A DNA stretch of 64,000 nucleotides, taken from the NCBI GenBank assembly GCA_025642075.2, contig JAODUO010000064.1, positions 179,501 to 243,500 on the forward strand, given 5' to 3'. The position numbers were made by a program, and so were the translations under genes. Of this stretch, positions 34,299 to 45,184 are shown one piece after another (the stretch's first letter is position 1; every line of letters begins with the position of its first letter). Below the pieces are notes generated by a model. It searched no databases and had not been told where the DNA came from. It saw only the letters and a list, made by a program, of their open reading frames with translations. The DNA comes from Ridgeia piscesae (lineage: Eukaryota; Annelida; Polychaeta; Sabellida; Siboglinidae).

Positions 34299-35248
34299 CT
34301 GTCCAACGTTCTGAGGCCTGCCATAGCTTGCACTTGCTTTGGTGACTGGTGTAGTCCCTCGGCAGTGATGGCATGGCCCAAGTACTCAACTGAGTTCTGC
34401 AGAAATTTGCATTTATCTCTGTTGGCCTTTAGTCCATGTTCCTCTAGTCGTCCCAGTACCTTGTCTAGGGCTTTCAGATGTTCTTCTCGAGTTCTGCCTG
34501 TGACAATGGTGTCATCAAGATAGCACTGGACACCCGGAATACCTTGTAGGACTTGGTCCATTGCTCTCTGCCATACCGCTGGTGCTGATGCCACTCCATA
34601 CGGTAATCGCTGATACTGGTACAGTCCGCGATGTGTGTTAACAGTCAGGTAAGTCTTCGATTCTTCCTCAACCTCCACCTGAAGGTACGCCTGTCGTAGA
34701 TCAATTACGATGAACTGTTGACCACCACTCAGATTTGCGTAGATCTCTTCAATTCGTAGCAGGGGGTACTCATCCACGTCGACCTGTGGATTTATTGTTA
34801 CTTTGAAATCACCGCAAATTCGAACTTCACCGTCCTTCTTGATTGGTGTGACAATCGGTACTGCCCATTCGCTGTGAGTCACACGCTTCACGATCCCTTC
34901 TGCTTCCAATTGGTCCAACCATCGCTCAACAGCTGGTTTTCGTGCAAATGCGACAGGTCTGGCTTTCCAGAATCGTGGTTTCGGCTCTTCTTTCAGTTGG
35001 ATTCGTGCTTTGATGTCCAATAACCGTCCGAGTTCGTCAGAGAACACCGCTGCATGTCTGTCGAGCACATCTCGGAAACCAGATTGCGTCTCTAGATGCA
35101 TTAGAGGCCAGTTCAAACGGATGGCGTGCAACCACTCCCGACCAATTCCTTCCATTGTAGGTCCAATTCCTTTCATCACATACAACTGAAGATACTTGCT
35201 TTGTTTTCCATAACGAACTTTAACTGACAACACGCCCAACGGTTTCAC
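34295..35248 (-). pseudogene. Gypsy reverse transcriptase
   Basis: RT motifs in order: VPIVTPIKKDGEVRICGDFK, IDLRQAYLQV, LPYGVASAPAVWQRAMDQVL, CYLDDTIVTG (YLDD catalytic), HGLKANRDKCKF, VEYLGH. This domain is still one open frame; the shift comes right after it. Confidence 0.95.
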
Positions 35249-35289
35249 CGTTTCTCCCGTGTATGTGTGTAGCTGTAGAGTGGTGCTTT

Positions 35290-35465
35290 CTAACGGTACA
35301 TGCCGCAGCTGTTCATGATATTTCTCCTACCCGATGACAGATACAGCTGAGCACGTATCTAACTCCATCACAAGGTCTCTGTTTTCAACTTCCATCGTCA
35401 AGGAGATTGGCTTTCGGTCATTTCCTTTGGATACTCGGTACAGTCCTGTCAAGTCCTGTCGCTCG
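35290..35465 (-). pseudogene. Gypsy protease remnant
   Basis: The minus strand reads LTMEVENRDLVMELDTCSAV, then SVIG and a stop. The aspartic protease triad is D-T-C (35359-35351) where the family has D-T-G/A/S. It resumes just after the nested LINE. Confidence 0.8.
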
Positions 35466-35470
35466 GCGTC

Positions 35471-36738
35471 TTCACTTCACTTTACTTTATTGTCCTTAAA
35501 AAGGATATGCATTTTACAACTCATGATCACATCTAAAATATATGGGATGGTCTCAACAAAATGCAAATGAATTTCCAGATGTATCCACTACAAGAACAAT
35601 TCAACCGGGTGACATCAATATGACTTATTTAGCATTCAACATTCTAATGGCCACCGGCACAAAACTCCTGCTATAGCGACATGTTTTACATTTTATACAA
35701 CGGTATCTCCTTTGAGACGGAAGTACATGGAAGAACGTAGAGAGCGGGTGATCAGACTCAGTAGCGACAGCACGAGCTTTCTTCAAAATTGCATGGTCGA
35801 TTATTTCGGAAAGCTTTGGTGTGAGATGTGAGATTTTCAGAAGCCTGTTACGGTTTTTCACAGAAAGAGCAGGGTAGTAACAAATGCTGCAGTAGGTTAA
35901 GAGAGGCTCAATTATGCTACGGTAAAGGCGTAGAAGAAGTAGTGGATCAACATAGAAAGCTCGTAACTTCCGAAGAACGTGCAGTCGCTGCTGAGACTTC
36001 TTTTGCACGGCTGTAACATGCTCTGTAAATGAAAAATTTTCATCTAATATAACACCGAGGTATTTGAATGAATCAACCTGTTCCACAGGTTCACCGTTGA
36101 TGACAATAGGACTAATGACAGTTCTATTACGACGGAAGTCGATGCACATTTCTTTCGTTTTGGAAACATTCAGATGCAGAAAATTGTTACTGCACCAACT
36201 AGAGAAACGTACCACTGAAGAAAGATATGACTGGTATGAGGCAAAATCACTCAAAAGAGCGAGCATGGCTGTATCATCAGAAAACCTCACAAATTGGGTA
36301 GATGAATCAACACTACGACAGTCATTTGTATACAAGGTGTACAAAAATGGACACAGAACACAACCCTGAGGCGCACCTGTGTTGCTAATAAGCACTGGTG
36401 ACTTTATGTCACCCACTCGAACACACTGCGGGCGATTACTTTAGAAATTGAAAACCCAGTGAACAAGTGCGGCTGGAACTTCTAGTTTCTGTAGTTTATC
36501 AATCATGACATGCCTTTGTACTTTGTATTGTGTTAAATACTGAAATGAAATCGATAAATAAGATTCGAGCATAGTTACCAGCTGTAGTCATGTGTTCAAA
36601 TAGTTTGTGTAGAAGGCAAGCTATTGCATCGTCAGTGCCTCTTCTGGAACGGTAAGCGAATTGATGTGGGTCCAGTTGAGATTGAACATGTGGGATAATG
36701 TTGCCTTGCATGACGTGCAATGACATTGCCGGTGGCTG
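35471..36738 (-). mobile_element. nested 5'-truncated Rex1-like LINE
   Basis: Inserted into gag, same strand. 36726-36499 reads QLDPHQFAYRSRRGTDDAIA, then ILFIDFISVFNTI. 36416-35625 reads NTGAPQGCVLCPFLYTLYTN, FVRFSDDTAMLAL (RT catalytic SDD; F-S/A-D-D), KTKEMCIDFRRNR, VDSFKYLGVILDENFSF and SFVPVAIRMLN near the end. F-x-P-x-A-I-R-x-L-N is typical of Rex1 ORF ends. The element ends in a short GTAAAGTGAAGTG-type repeat without poly(A). One internal break near 36450-36530 splits the ORF. Confidence 0.85.
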
Positions 36739-37530
36739 TTAGTTAGCCTTCTGTCGAATATGACCGACTTTACCACACTGGTAACATTTCTCCTTGATAA
36801 ATGGACATACTTTTGGATTGTGTTGTCCGTTGCACCTGTAGCACTTTGACACGGTGTCTGCACGCTGAGACTGTCGCTGGTTAGTGTTTCTTGGCATCGC
36901 TTTACTGTTCTGTTGTCTAGGCTGTCTACTGCAGCTGTCTAATTTGTGCACTCTTGTCGCATTACCACTCTGTCCTTGAAAGATCTGGACGTCTCGGTTG
37001 GCTTGTTCTATTGCCAGACATCGTCTCACGGCAATTTCGAATGTTAAATCATCGAGTTTCTCTCTCAACAGATCTCTGAGCATGTTGTCATCTCGTATGC
37101 CAGATACCAAACGGTCTCGCAAACGTTCGGCTCGCGTTACGTCACTGAATTTGCATTCACTTGCCGAATGCTTCAGCGTTGCGACGTAGTCGCAGACAGA
37201 TTCACAAACATGTCTCGATCGATTGTCAAACTCGTATCGAGCAACCAGTGCTGATTTTTCTGGCTTTGTGTGTTTTTGCAACCGGTCCACTATCACCGAA
37301 TACGTTAACTTGGTGTCTTTCAGTGGGGCTGGTACCAACAAGTCTTTGAGCAGATGATATGTCTCCGTGAACACATTCGACAATAAAATTGCCTTTTTAG
37401 TTTGATCGTCAGTTACTCCGTTCGCAAGGAAGAAAAAGTCCAACTGCTCCGTATAAGCTTCCTAGTCGGCACCATGGTTGTACTTCACTACTTTGCCGAA
37501 GCTGAACGACGTTCTGCCCTCTTCGCCCAT
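36739..37530 (-). pseudogene. Gypsy gag, truncated by LINE insertion
   Basis: ATG at 37530-37528 (MGEEGRTSFSFGKV), TAG at 37464-37462, then open to 36739. Capsid-like helices (LLSNVFTETYHLLKDLL, KSALVARYEFDNRSR) and a CCHC-type knuckle CYRCNGQHNPKVC. The second knuckle CYQCGKVGHIRQK loses its last Cys where the LINE begins. Related to Gypsy gags that use tRNA-Ser primers. Confidence 0.9.
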
Positions 37531-37641
37531 TTTCAACTTATCTTTCGAAGCAGAAAACCACGCCGCATCAAAGTCACTTTGTTTTCCAACATTCGTTGTC
37601 TAGCCGCACTCCAGTAGTCTTGCATGATCCGTGACCAACCA

Positions 37642-37661
37642 GGATCCCATCCTCGTCGCCA
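37642..37661 (-). other. Gypsy primer-binding site (tRNA-Ser type)
   Basis: The minus strand reads TGGCGACGAGGATGGGATCC, three bases after the 5' LTR. TGG plus CGACGAGG complements the 3' end of animal serine tRNAs whose 5' end reads GACGAGG. Confidence 0.8.
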
Positions 37662-37664
37662 ATT

Positions 37665-37841
37665 TGTTATGTTTTATAACAAAAACTAATATAATACAGA
37701 GACAACTCACATTGTGCCAAAACCAGTTTAATCACTCGACAATCGACTTTCGTAACTGTGCCGTATAGTACAGCCGCTGAGATTGGTCAAGTCCCATCAA
37801 GTCCATTTATAATACCGGCAAGTGCCGCACGGTACCTAACA
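37665..37841 (-). repeat. 5' LTR of Gypsy element
   Basis: Minus-strand reading starts TGTTAGGTACCGTGCGGCAC and ends AAAACATAACA; TATTATAAATGG near the start may be the TATA region. Pair of 32179-32355. Confidence 0.95.
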
Positions 37842-37954
37842 CACAGTATCTTAATAAACATGACTAACACTGTATGCTACGCAAGTTCCATGGCCAGCAG
37901 GGTGCAAACAATCTATATGTCATTAGGGCCACTCCTGTTTACAGGCAACCACTG

Positions 37955-38160
37955 GGGTCAACTCCCCAGCTGTCAAGTCCCCATGGAAGAGGCAAAGAGG
38001 GAGGCCAAGGAACACCTAGGAAAGAGACACAGAAAGGGAAACAAAAGGGATGGGATACACCAGGACAGAGATGGAGAGGATGGCCACAGACAGACATCAG
38101 TGACGTTCATTTGGCGATGGATATGCTCCAAGCGAGCAAACAGGCATAAGTAAGTAGTAG
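37955..38160 (+). mobile_element. LINE 3'-end fragment
   Basis: Frames interleave to give EEAKREAKEHLGKRHRKGNK and then QRWRGWPQTDIS ... LAMDMLQASKQA. The K-R-x-R-G-R-P-x-x-T-W-x-R ... E ... W ... A-x-D-R-x-x-W pattern at LINE ORF2 ends fits, with frameshifts. Family not resolved. Confidence 0.5.
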
Positions 38161-38675
38161 GGTCAAGTGTAGGTGATTGCTCAAAGCAACTCTCCAAAAA
38201 AAAGAAACCCTATGTAAAATTAAATACTTGCTTTAAAACATCCATCCAAAATTACATCAACTAATGGAGTCTTCTACTTAAAAAAGTGGTATGATTACAA
38301 AAGGGAAATCATACCTTAGACACTCACCAAAATGAAACCTCAATTCCTTGTTGTGTGAAATTCAACCTGCCTAGCAATAAATTGATATATAATAATAATA
38401 ATAATATGCAAATAACATTAAATTTAAGAATGTTATCTTGATATATGTTTATCTTTTTAAATGTATTCTCAGAGTTGGGAAATTATGAAATGTCTCTATC
38501 CATAGAAGCTTAGATGGCTCGACACTTATTCCAATATATTTCCTCTAGGTCAGCTGAAATGTAAAAATATAGTTAGGACATATTTAAATATTCCTCAGAT
38601 TTCTGGCCTACCAACTTTTTTTAAATGGTAATTACTTATTAGTGTAATAAACTAATCGTAATGCTTTATTTGCAG

Positions 38676-38753
38676 AATTGTGCTTCAATAAGGGCAGCGC
38701 CAGCAGCGTCACAAGCATCACTGTCGTCAGACGAAGCTGATGAAGATCAGTGA
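38676..38753 (+). CDS. candidate short terminal exon, unknown gene
   Basis: Acceptor TTTATTTGCAG, then 25 codons reading NCASIRAAPAASQASLSSDE, then ADEDQ and TGA. The acidic Ser/Ala-rich end looks coding, but no partner exon was found within the preceding kilobase. It could be chance. Confidence 0.2.
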   Translation, partial: NCASIRAAPAASQASLSSDEADEDQ

Positions 38754-38924
38754 ATCAGAAGACTATAATTTCAGTAAAATTAATGATCGTGCAAAAGTTG
38801 TTGGAAGATGCATAAAAGGTTATGTAATGGTTGCTGGAAGGGTCCAACAAGGTTGTGGGAAGGTCATCTATAGGTTTCGTAATGGTTGCTAGAAGGTCAC
38901 CAATAGGTGGCATTTGGTCGTGGG

Positions 38925-39052
38925 AACGTCATTTTACAACGTCATTTCGCAACGTCGTCGCGACGTCATCGGGAGTCTACACAATGATATCGTAGCGACG
39001 TCACTTCGCAACGTCATCGTGACCAAAACGTGACGTCGCGGCAACGTCATTT
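38925..39052. repeat. cluster of nine ACGT (CRE-like) cores
   Basis: AACGTCATTTT, AACGTCATTTCG, CGACGTCATCG, GCGACGTCAC, AACGTGACGTCG and similar: nine ACGT cores in about 125 bases, several being TGACGT/ACGTCA. A short-period degenerate repeat (GGTTGCTRGAAGG type) precedes it from 38800. Confidence 0.6.
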
Positions 39053-39429
39053 TGTTTGCTGGGATCCTATAAAACGTGGAGGATATGGAACAGAGAACTA
39101 ATAACTGGCTGCCTGATGAATATATTGACAAAATACAGATGATATAGGGATGCTTGGGGATTTCCGTTCCCAGTCCTACCCTTTGGCAAAGAAATGTGGG
39201 CTCTCAAAAGGAACAAGGCCTATAGGCTATAACTCAATTTTATACCGTTATAGGGGCCTACCTGTGTCCTTGCCAACATTTGATATGTCATTTCGTAAAC
39301 TCTGTCATTTAACATAATCTCATGCATATTTATATTCCATAAATAGCGCGTCTTTGCGCAATTTTGAGGCATAAAAACAAACTGTGCTGCACATTTAGGG
39401 CAATACATCTTCAACGCGAGATGCGTAGT

Positions 39430-40880
39430 CTCGAAATGGACGAACCACGAATGTCGTTTTGGGAGTTCCGGGACAGGACAGTCTCCTAATTAAGGAAGGA
39501 ACTACCCAGGACGACGACTCATGACGCCACGTGTACCATTCCTGTAAGGGATCAGGATAACGCAACACTCCTAAAGACTGGACATCAACTACAGCGCATG
39601 CAGAAACAGCATCAGCTAGAAGGGGTCAGAACTTCCAGGAGCTGTGAGGCCCGCCGACCATCGAAGCGGGGTTACAATGCTGAAAGCAAGAGGGTCTACA
39701 TTTACGATGGGAACCAGTGAACCTTATGAGTTGCACCAGCGACATTGTCACATTTGATCAATCACGTACGTGTTGGGAAATGTTAATTTAATTCCCTTCT
39801 CATCTACATGGTTGATGTCCTAGTATTGGAGAATTCAGTAGATGAGATGACTTGGCAGAAACATCAAGGTACTTGTCAAAGACAATGATTTTCTCAATAC
39901 CATCTGGACAGCGACTCAGACTAGTCTAGATGGATGCGATAAGATCTGATGGGCTACCGTCGTATGGGCGGCATAGCCACACGATATGGAAGAACATCTG
40001 CTGAATCGACTATTTGTATTTTCCAGTTTGTTATTATTAAAAGGGGCTCTCATGTTAGCTACATGGTGTCTTAATGGGAGTCTCTTTGACCTCTACATAA
40101 TTATTTATTATGTTAAATATATTAATATGTACATTTGTGGTAAAACAAATATCTGTCTGTCTGTCTGTTGGTAAGATGTCGATAACACCCAATCACTTGA
40201 CCAGCCCCGACTTGTTGGCTTTGCGGAGACAACCATGCTCGTCGATGAGCGATGGAGGCACTGCACACAGCTCGCAGTTGAAGAGAGGCCGAAACTCCAC
40301 CTGCGGCCATTAACCAGTCATCAAGAGTCGGTGAGCAACGTTCTCAAGACCGATGACTGGTTTGCCCTTGTTGCCCTTGTCCTGTTTCGTTAGAACGCCC
40401 GTCGTCTTGACGAGACGTTATTGAACCCATAGGAACGGGAATAATGGCGATGTACTTGCTCTTCATCACTTCTCCAAGCACAAATCATCTACATTCACTT
40501 CAGCAGGATACATTTGGCAGGTGACGGGATTGTACAGATGAGGGGTACTTCTCCACCTCTACACAGATAAGATCCCGATCGTTCGCATCCAAGATTTGCT
40601 GTCACAAGATCCATCCTTGTTTTGTTTCTGTGCAGACTGGCCTGGTAGGTTAGTAGAGTAGATGTGGCCGGTGTCGTTCGACACCTACGCGGTGATGGAG
40701 GAATGCGTCAATCCATTACAATGCATTGCAACTTCCCCACCCTACGCATCATTGCGACGAGCACAATAAAGTAATACAACACCCTTGAAAGGTAGCACAT
40801 CTGCGACACCTACGGGTTCACGCTGTACCACCCTATCCCGCCTATGAAGATGCTGAGGGTATGTAGGTTTACAAGTGTCA
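39430..40880. other. decayed coding-like sequence, origin unclear
   Basis: 39491-39719 (+) is an open frame without a good start, reading DNATLLKTGHQLQRMQKQHQ and ending VYIYDGNQ, stop. 40200-40640 (-) keeps patches such as KTTGVLTKQDKGNKGKPVIG, HLYNPVTCQMYPAEVNVDDL and CELCAVPPSLIDEHGCLRKA among stops. Perhaps a dead transposon, possibly Polinton-like, but no diagnostic motif was found. Confidence 0.3.
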
Positions 40881-40928
40881 ACACAAAACATTGTTTATTG
40901 AAATCATATTCTTACACTTGTGATCTTC

Positions 40929-41039
40929 TTATTCTGGCAATTGATATTTGTTACTGTCTAAGGAACCGTCCTTCCTCTTATTAGCCACCAGCTTGACATT
41001 GACAGCTGCGGTTGGCTTTGTCGGCGGTTTGTGTGCCAT
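40929..41039 (-). CDS. possible 36-codon small ORF with own poly(A) signal
   Basis: ATG at 41039-41037 in a good context (CAACCATGG). Reads MAHKPPTKPTAAVNVKLVAN, then KRKDGSLDSNKYQLPE and TAA. A canonical AATAAA follows on the same strand at 40899-40894, 30 bases past the stop. Basic and Lys/Pro-rich, no signal peptide. It could be a small gene, a processed pseudogene or a terminal exon. Function unknown. Confidence 0.3.
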   Translation of the reverse strand: MAHKPPTKPTAAVNVKLVANKRKDGSLDSNKYQLPE

Positions 41040-41396
41040 GGTTGCGGATCAGTCTAACTAACAAATACATATATTACAGTTACAGACAGGCTATGTTAGT
41101 TTTTACGAATGTCCAACGCAGGCTACGAATTACAGCTGTGAGCGAGGGGTGTTTTTGACGTGCTTTGCCTTTAGTGGAATTTGTTTAAATTAGCACTATT
41201 TTAAATTCAAGCTTGACCTTCAGTTTCTGAGTTCTGAGAATGGATTTTACTTTCCAAAATACACCTAAGAAAGAGGTATCATACACCAATCTAGGAGAAG
41301 TAGTTCTAAAATAAAATAAATTAAGATATGACCAATCGCCATCTTGGAATTATGCAAATTACCACAGTTGCCCAAAATTTCCGTTTAGGCAACCTT

Positions 41397-41865
41397 ATCG
41401 CGCTTACATTTTTCCGATCGTTATAAACTTTCCGATTGACGTTTCTGCGCATGCGCGATAAATGTAAAATCATCAATGTGCAGCGAAACGTCAAAGCATT
41501 TTTGGTATAAATGATACGGGCTGTTCGTTAACTCTCCTGTGATGATTTCTGTGAAGTGTTGCTTAAGATGTTGTTCAATACAATAACATCTTACGTTTGT
41601 TTAAATCACTGTCTCGGATTATGGCGCATTACAATCACGTGATTTACGCTCGCTATCAAAACATGCCTCAAGACTTGTTTGCCTCGTGTTAATTTGTGAC
41701 AAATAACTTTGCAGGGAGGTTATATACATGCTAACGAACAACCCGTAGTATTTATACCATCAATGCATTGCCCTTTCGCTGCACATTCATGATTTTACAT
41801 TTATCGCACATGCGCAGAAACGTCAATCGGAACGTTTATAGCGCCGGAAAAATGTAAACGCTATA
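41397..41865. mobile_element. long-TIR MITE, copy A
   Basis: Outer arms CGCTTACATTTTTCCGATCG / CGGAAAAATGTAAACG, then GACGTTTCTGCGCATGCGCG / CGCACATGCGCAGAAACGTC, then CATCAATGTGCAGCGAAA / TTTCGCTGCACATT, then GGTATAAATGATACGGG / CCCGTAGTATTTATACC. TIRs reach roughly 130-150 bases of a 469-base element. No coding sequence. Copy B is at 62961-63422. Confidence 0.85.
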
Positions 41866-43430
41866 ACGCTTCATGAAACCAGTTTCATGACTTCATTGAC
41901 ACAAGGCCAGAATGACTGCGAATTAATTAGAAGAAAGAGGAAACATGGATTGCTTAAAGCTTCCCAATCATTTCGTTTTGCCCATCGCCATTCTTTCATG
42001 TCCAGTAGCGTTCTATATAAATAGGTCAAGTAATAAGCGCAGTTTGCTTCATAAAAGAACCATTAATTATTTGTTTATCGTATAAAAACCAATCAGCATT
42101 ACACCGGGTAGCAGACGAAAACCGATCGCGTTGGCTACAGCTGGCGCCATTATTTTTTAAACTGGGCGGTCACGTGCAGAATCCGAGATCAGCCATCTAG
42201 GAACACATCGATCGGTCACGCGAGATTTTCAAGCTACAGTCTTTTCCGGATGTTACGACAACTCAGATGTGTGCTTCAACAATACGCTACCGAAGCTTTT
42301 TTCTGAGTTTTCTGTTTATTTCATAAAAACGAAGGCACATATATGCATAAACGAATTAGCATGTCACAGGGGATACTTCGTAGGTTTGCTTTTTCGTGAA
42401 ATTAGTCTCAAACGCGAGGAGCAAAAGTAATCGAACTGATAATGGATTTTTAATCAATCTCAGACATAGAAGTTTGCGTTTGAGAAAGTCTCACAAAAGA
42501 TTACAACCTTAATACGGCGATGGTGGCGTAATTAACTGGAAAGACAACCAACAGTAACAGCTGGATATTTAATAAACAAATTGTTCTAACAGGATGCAAG
42601 GGTAAATATGGGGACATATATATCTTATTTGTTTAAATGTATTGCATATTGCTCTGAGAAACAACGAGCCAACCAGACACGTATAATTTATTGCAGTCTT
42701 CAAAATAAATAAACAGAATCAAGAAGAACTTTGAAGCAACAACAATTATAAGCATTAATATAACAACAGAAGAATGCATGTCAACTGCCGTACGTTCTAG
42801 CAAATATCCAAGTTAAAAGATGCTGTGAGTTGGTGACACATGTGCAATCTGCAAAGAAAAAAGACAATTGTAGATATAAAATAAATATAAACATGCTTGA
42901 GATGATCCCCAATACCTGATAACACCCGATGATTGTGCATAAACCAAGCACGGTTAGAGTGCATTGACGCAGTAACGGGTAACATGTGTTATTGCTTTGA
43001 CAAAGCAATAATACAAAGGAAAACATGTTTCTATTTTTATTGTGACAAGAGAAACATGTTTTACCTGTGTTAAAACAAGAATGCTACATTGTAAAAGTAG
43101 CTTATGAAAAAGGCGAGGCTTGATTTGTCAAAATTTACAAGCTGAATCCCAGTACTGTTTTCAGTTGCACCAATGTCTGAGATATCCAAACATGGATGAC
43201 AAACCTTTTGCCAAGGAGAAATTAAGCTTTACCAAACTAGTTGTTCTACAGCCAAATAAAAAGATTACACATGTTTAACTTAGTTACTCGTTTCAAGTCA
43301 AATTATTTTTCTACGTTTTCATGCAACCTTTGTATTGCGCACTCATAGATTAAACCCAGAAGGGGCTGTGTGGAGTATATACATGCTTTCTGTCACACAA
43401 AATAGGTGAAGTTCATCGGATTTAATAGAT
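41866..43430. other. no recognised gene or repeat
   Basis: AT-rich sequence with small ORFs only (for example 42781-43026 on the minus strand). I see no domain, SINE or tandem array. Confidence 0.4.
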
Positions 43431-43434
43431 ATTA

Positions 43435-44540
43435 CATGTGCAAGGTTCGGTCTTAGGACCTAAATTGTTCATATTGTATATACATAATATTTGTAATGTG
43501 TCACAACTTCTTAAGTTTGTATTATTTGCAGATGACACAAATATTTAGTACTCTGGTGCAGATGTTCATAGACTTAGAAGTGTAGTCAACTGTGAACTAT
43601 ATACATGGTTCAGTATAAACAACTTGTCATTGAATGTATCTAAAACTATTTATATGATTTTTGGTAGCCGCAGAATTAATTTTGATATCGATGTCAGAAT
43701 TTGCAATAACCACATTACTAGAGTCAGCAAGATCAAATCATTGGAGACAAACTGACTTGGAAAGACCAAATAAATAATATCAACACAAATCTATGTATAA
43801 TATGTAATGTACAAGGCAAGTTATGTCTTACTCTATATTTCCCACTGTTCTTACATGTATTGTCTTACTGCTGTGAAATTTGGGGAAATATATGTGCCAC
43901 TGTATTACAGTGGTACAAAAAGGTTATCAGAAACATAGCGCATAAACCCTTTATTTTATACATACACACTATTGAAATATCAAGAATTAATATAACTAAA
44001 AATGTGTCCTATACTGTATAAGACATACAACAATAAACCGATACCTGAAAATGTTCATTGCTTCCTTACAAAGCAAAACATTGTGCATTCATCTCGAGCA
44101 AAGTGTCAATATGTATGCCAATGTATCTGTACACATAAAAAGTCATGTGTATCAATTTATGGTGTAAAATGCTGGAACTCACTACCAGCCTATATCACCA
44201 TGATGCCAACCTTTTATTTGTTAATCTTTGAAATAAAAATATATATTATGTTCAGGAGATAAATGAAATTTGACAAATATGGAAATTAGTGAATGTCTGA
44301 CTGTATTATAATGCTTGAATATAATTTGTATGTTTACTAGATTATATATTACATATTAATAATGTTTGTGCTGCATGCACTTACTGGGACATATGTAATA
44401 TGTTTTTCTAATGTTTACTGGGGTATACAATCGTAAGATTTATCTTCGGTATAGTCTTCTTTTTCTTACATAATAAGAATATTATGTACCAAAACATTAG
44501 TATCATGTATTGTTGTGTTGGGAAATAAACAATATTATTA
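43435..44540 (+). mobile_element. degenerate LINE, 3' half of RT
   Basis: 43440-43760 reads VQGSVLGPKLFILYIHNICN, then FVLFADDTNI and FSINNLSLNVSKTIYMIFGS, with stops. 44002-44262 reads ILYKTYNNKPIPENVHCF, then GVKCWNSLPAYI. These are RT motifs (QGSxLGP, FADD, WFxxNxLSLN, K-x-W-N-S-L-P) of a Jockey/CR1-group LINE. 5'-truncated. Confidence 0.8.
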
Positions 44541-45184
44541 TATTTTATATTCTTGTAATCGTATGTCAAAATTATTCATATCCTTATATAGCTGTTATTT
44601 ATTTAATGGTTGACAGTTCTGTTGTTTTAGCAATTTATGTTGTACATAACTGAGTTGGTTTGAGGATAGATATGATGATAATTGTGCACGTGTGCTGGTT
44701 TGAGCAAATTACAATGGTTAGAATTTGAGAATTTAGGTAAGATGTAGGAGCTGGAAAAAAGAACTGACTACACCTGACGCATGCGCACGATGAAAAAAGC
44801 TTAATTGCTTGAGTTTAATTGTTTAACAAATGTGCACCCTTGTGAAACCGGAAGATAATTATTTGTTCCTCTATGGTGACTAATCTTTGTATTACATTGG
44901 AATGTCGCTCAACCGATTCTGTCGCTCGTATATAGCCAAAGACTAACATTGTAGACATGTTGTGATGCATGGACAGCTATCTTCATCATAATTCACGATG
45001 CAAGCTCTATCAACGATGAAGTCACAATACCATGTTACTAAATCTCACCTTTCCGCATGAATCACCACGCAGACGGGCTTGAAATGGAATCTATACTATA
45101 AATGTATTTATCTGCTTTTTGTTAATTTTGTCAAATGTTACACGCAATGCTAAATTGTGTGTACATGGAAAACGGATATTAGCT

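Larger units (their letters stand above)
32179..37841 (-). mobile_element. decayed Ty3/Gypsy LTR retrotransposon
   Basis: Order on the minus strand: 5' LTR (37841-37665), tRNA-Ser-type PBS, gag with zinc knuckle, [nested LINE], protease, RT, RNase H, integrase, PPT, 3' LTR (32355-32179). LTRs are 177 bp, start TG and end CA, and differ at 6 sites (about 97% identical). Flanks CACAC and CACAG are a near-match for a 5-bp target duplication. Breaks: TAG in gag (37464-37462), LINE insertion in the second zinc knuckle, DTC instead of DTG/DTA in the protease, frameshifts near 34316, 33700 and 33595, and TAA in integrase (32995-32993). It cannot move on its own. Confidence 0.95.
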
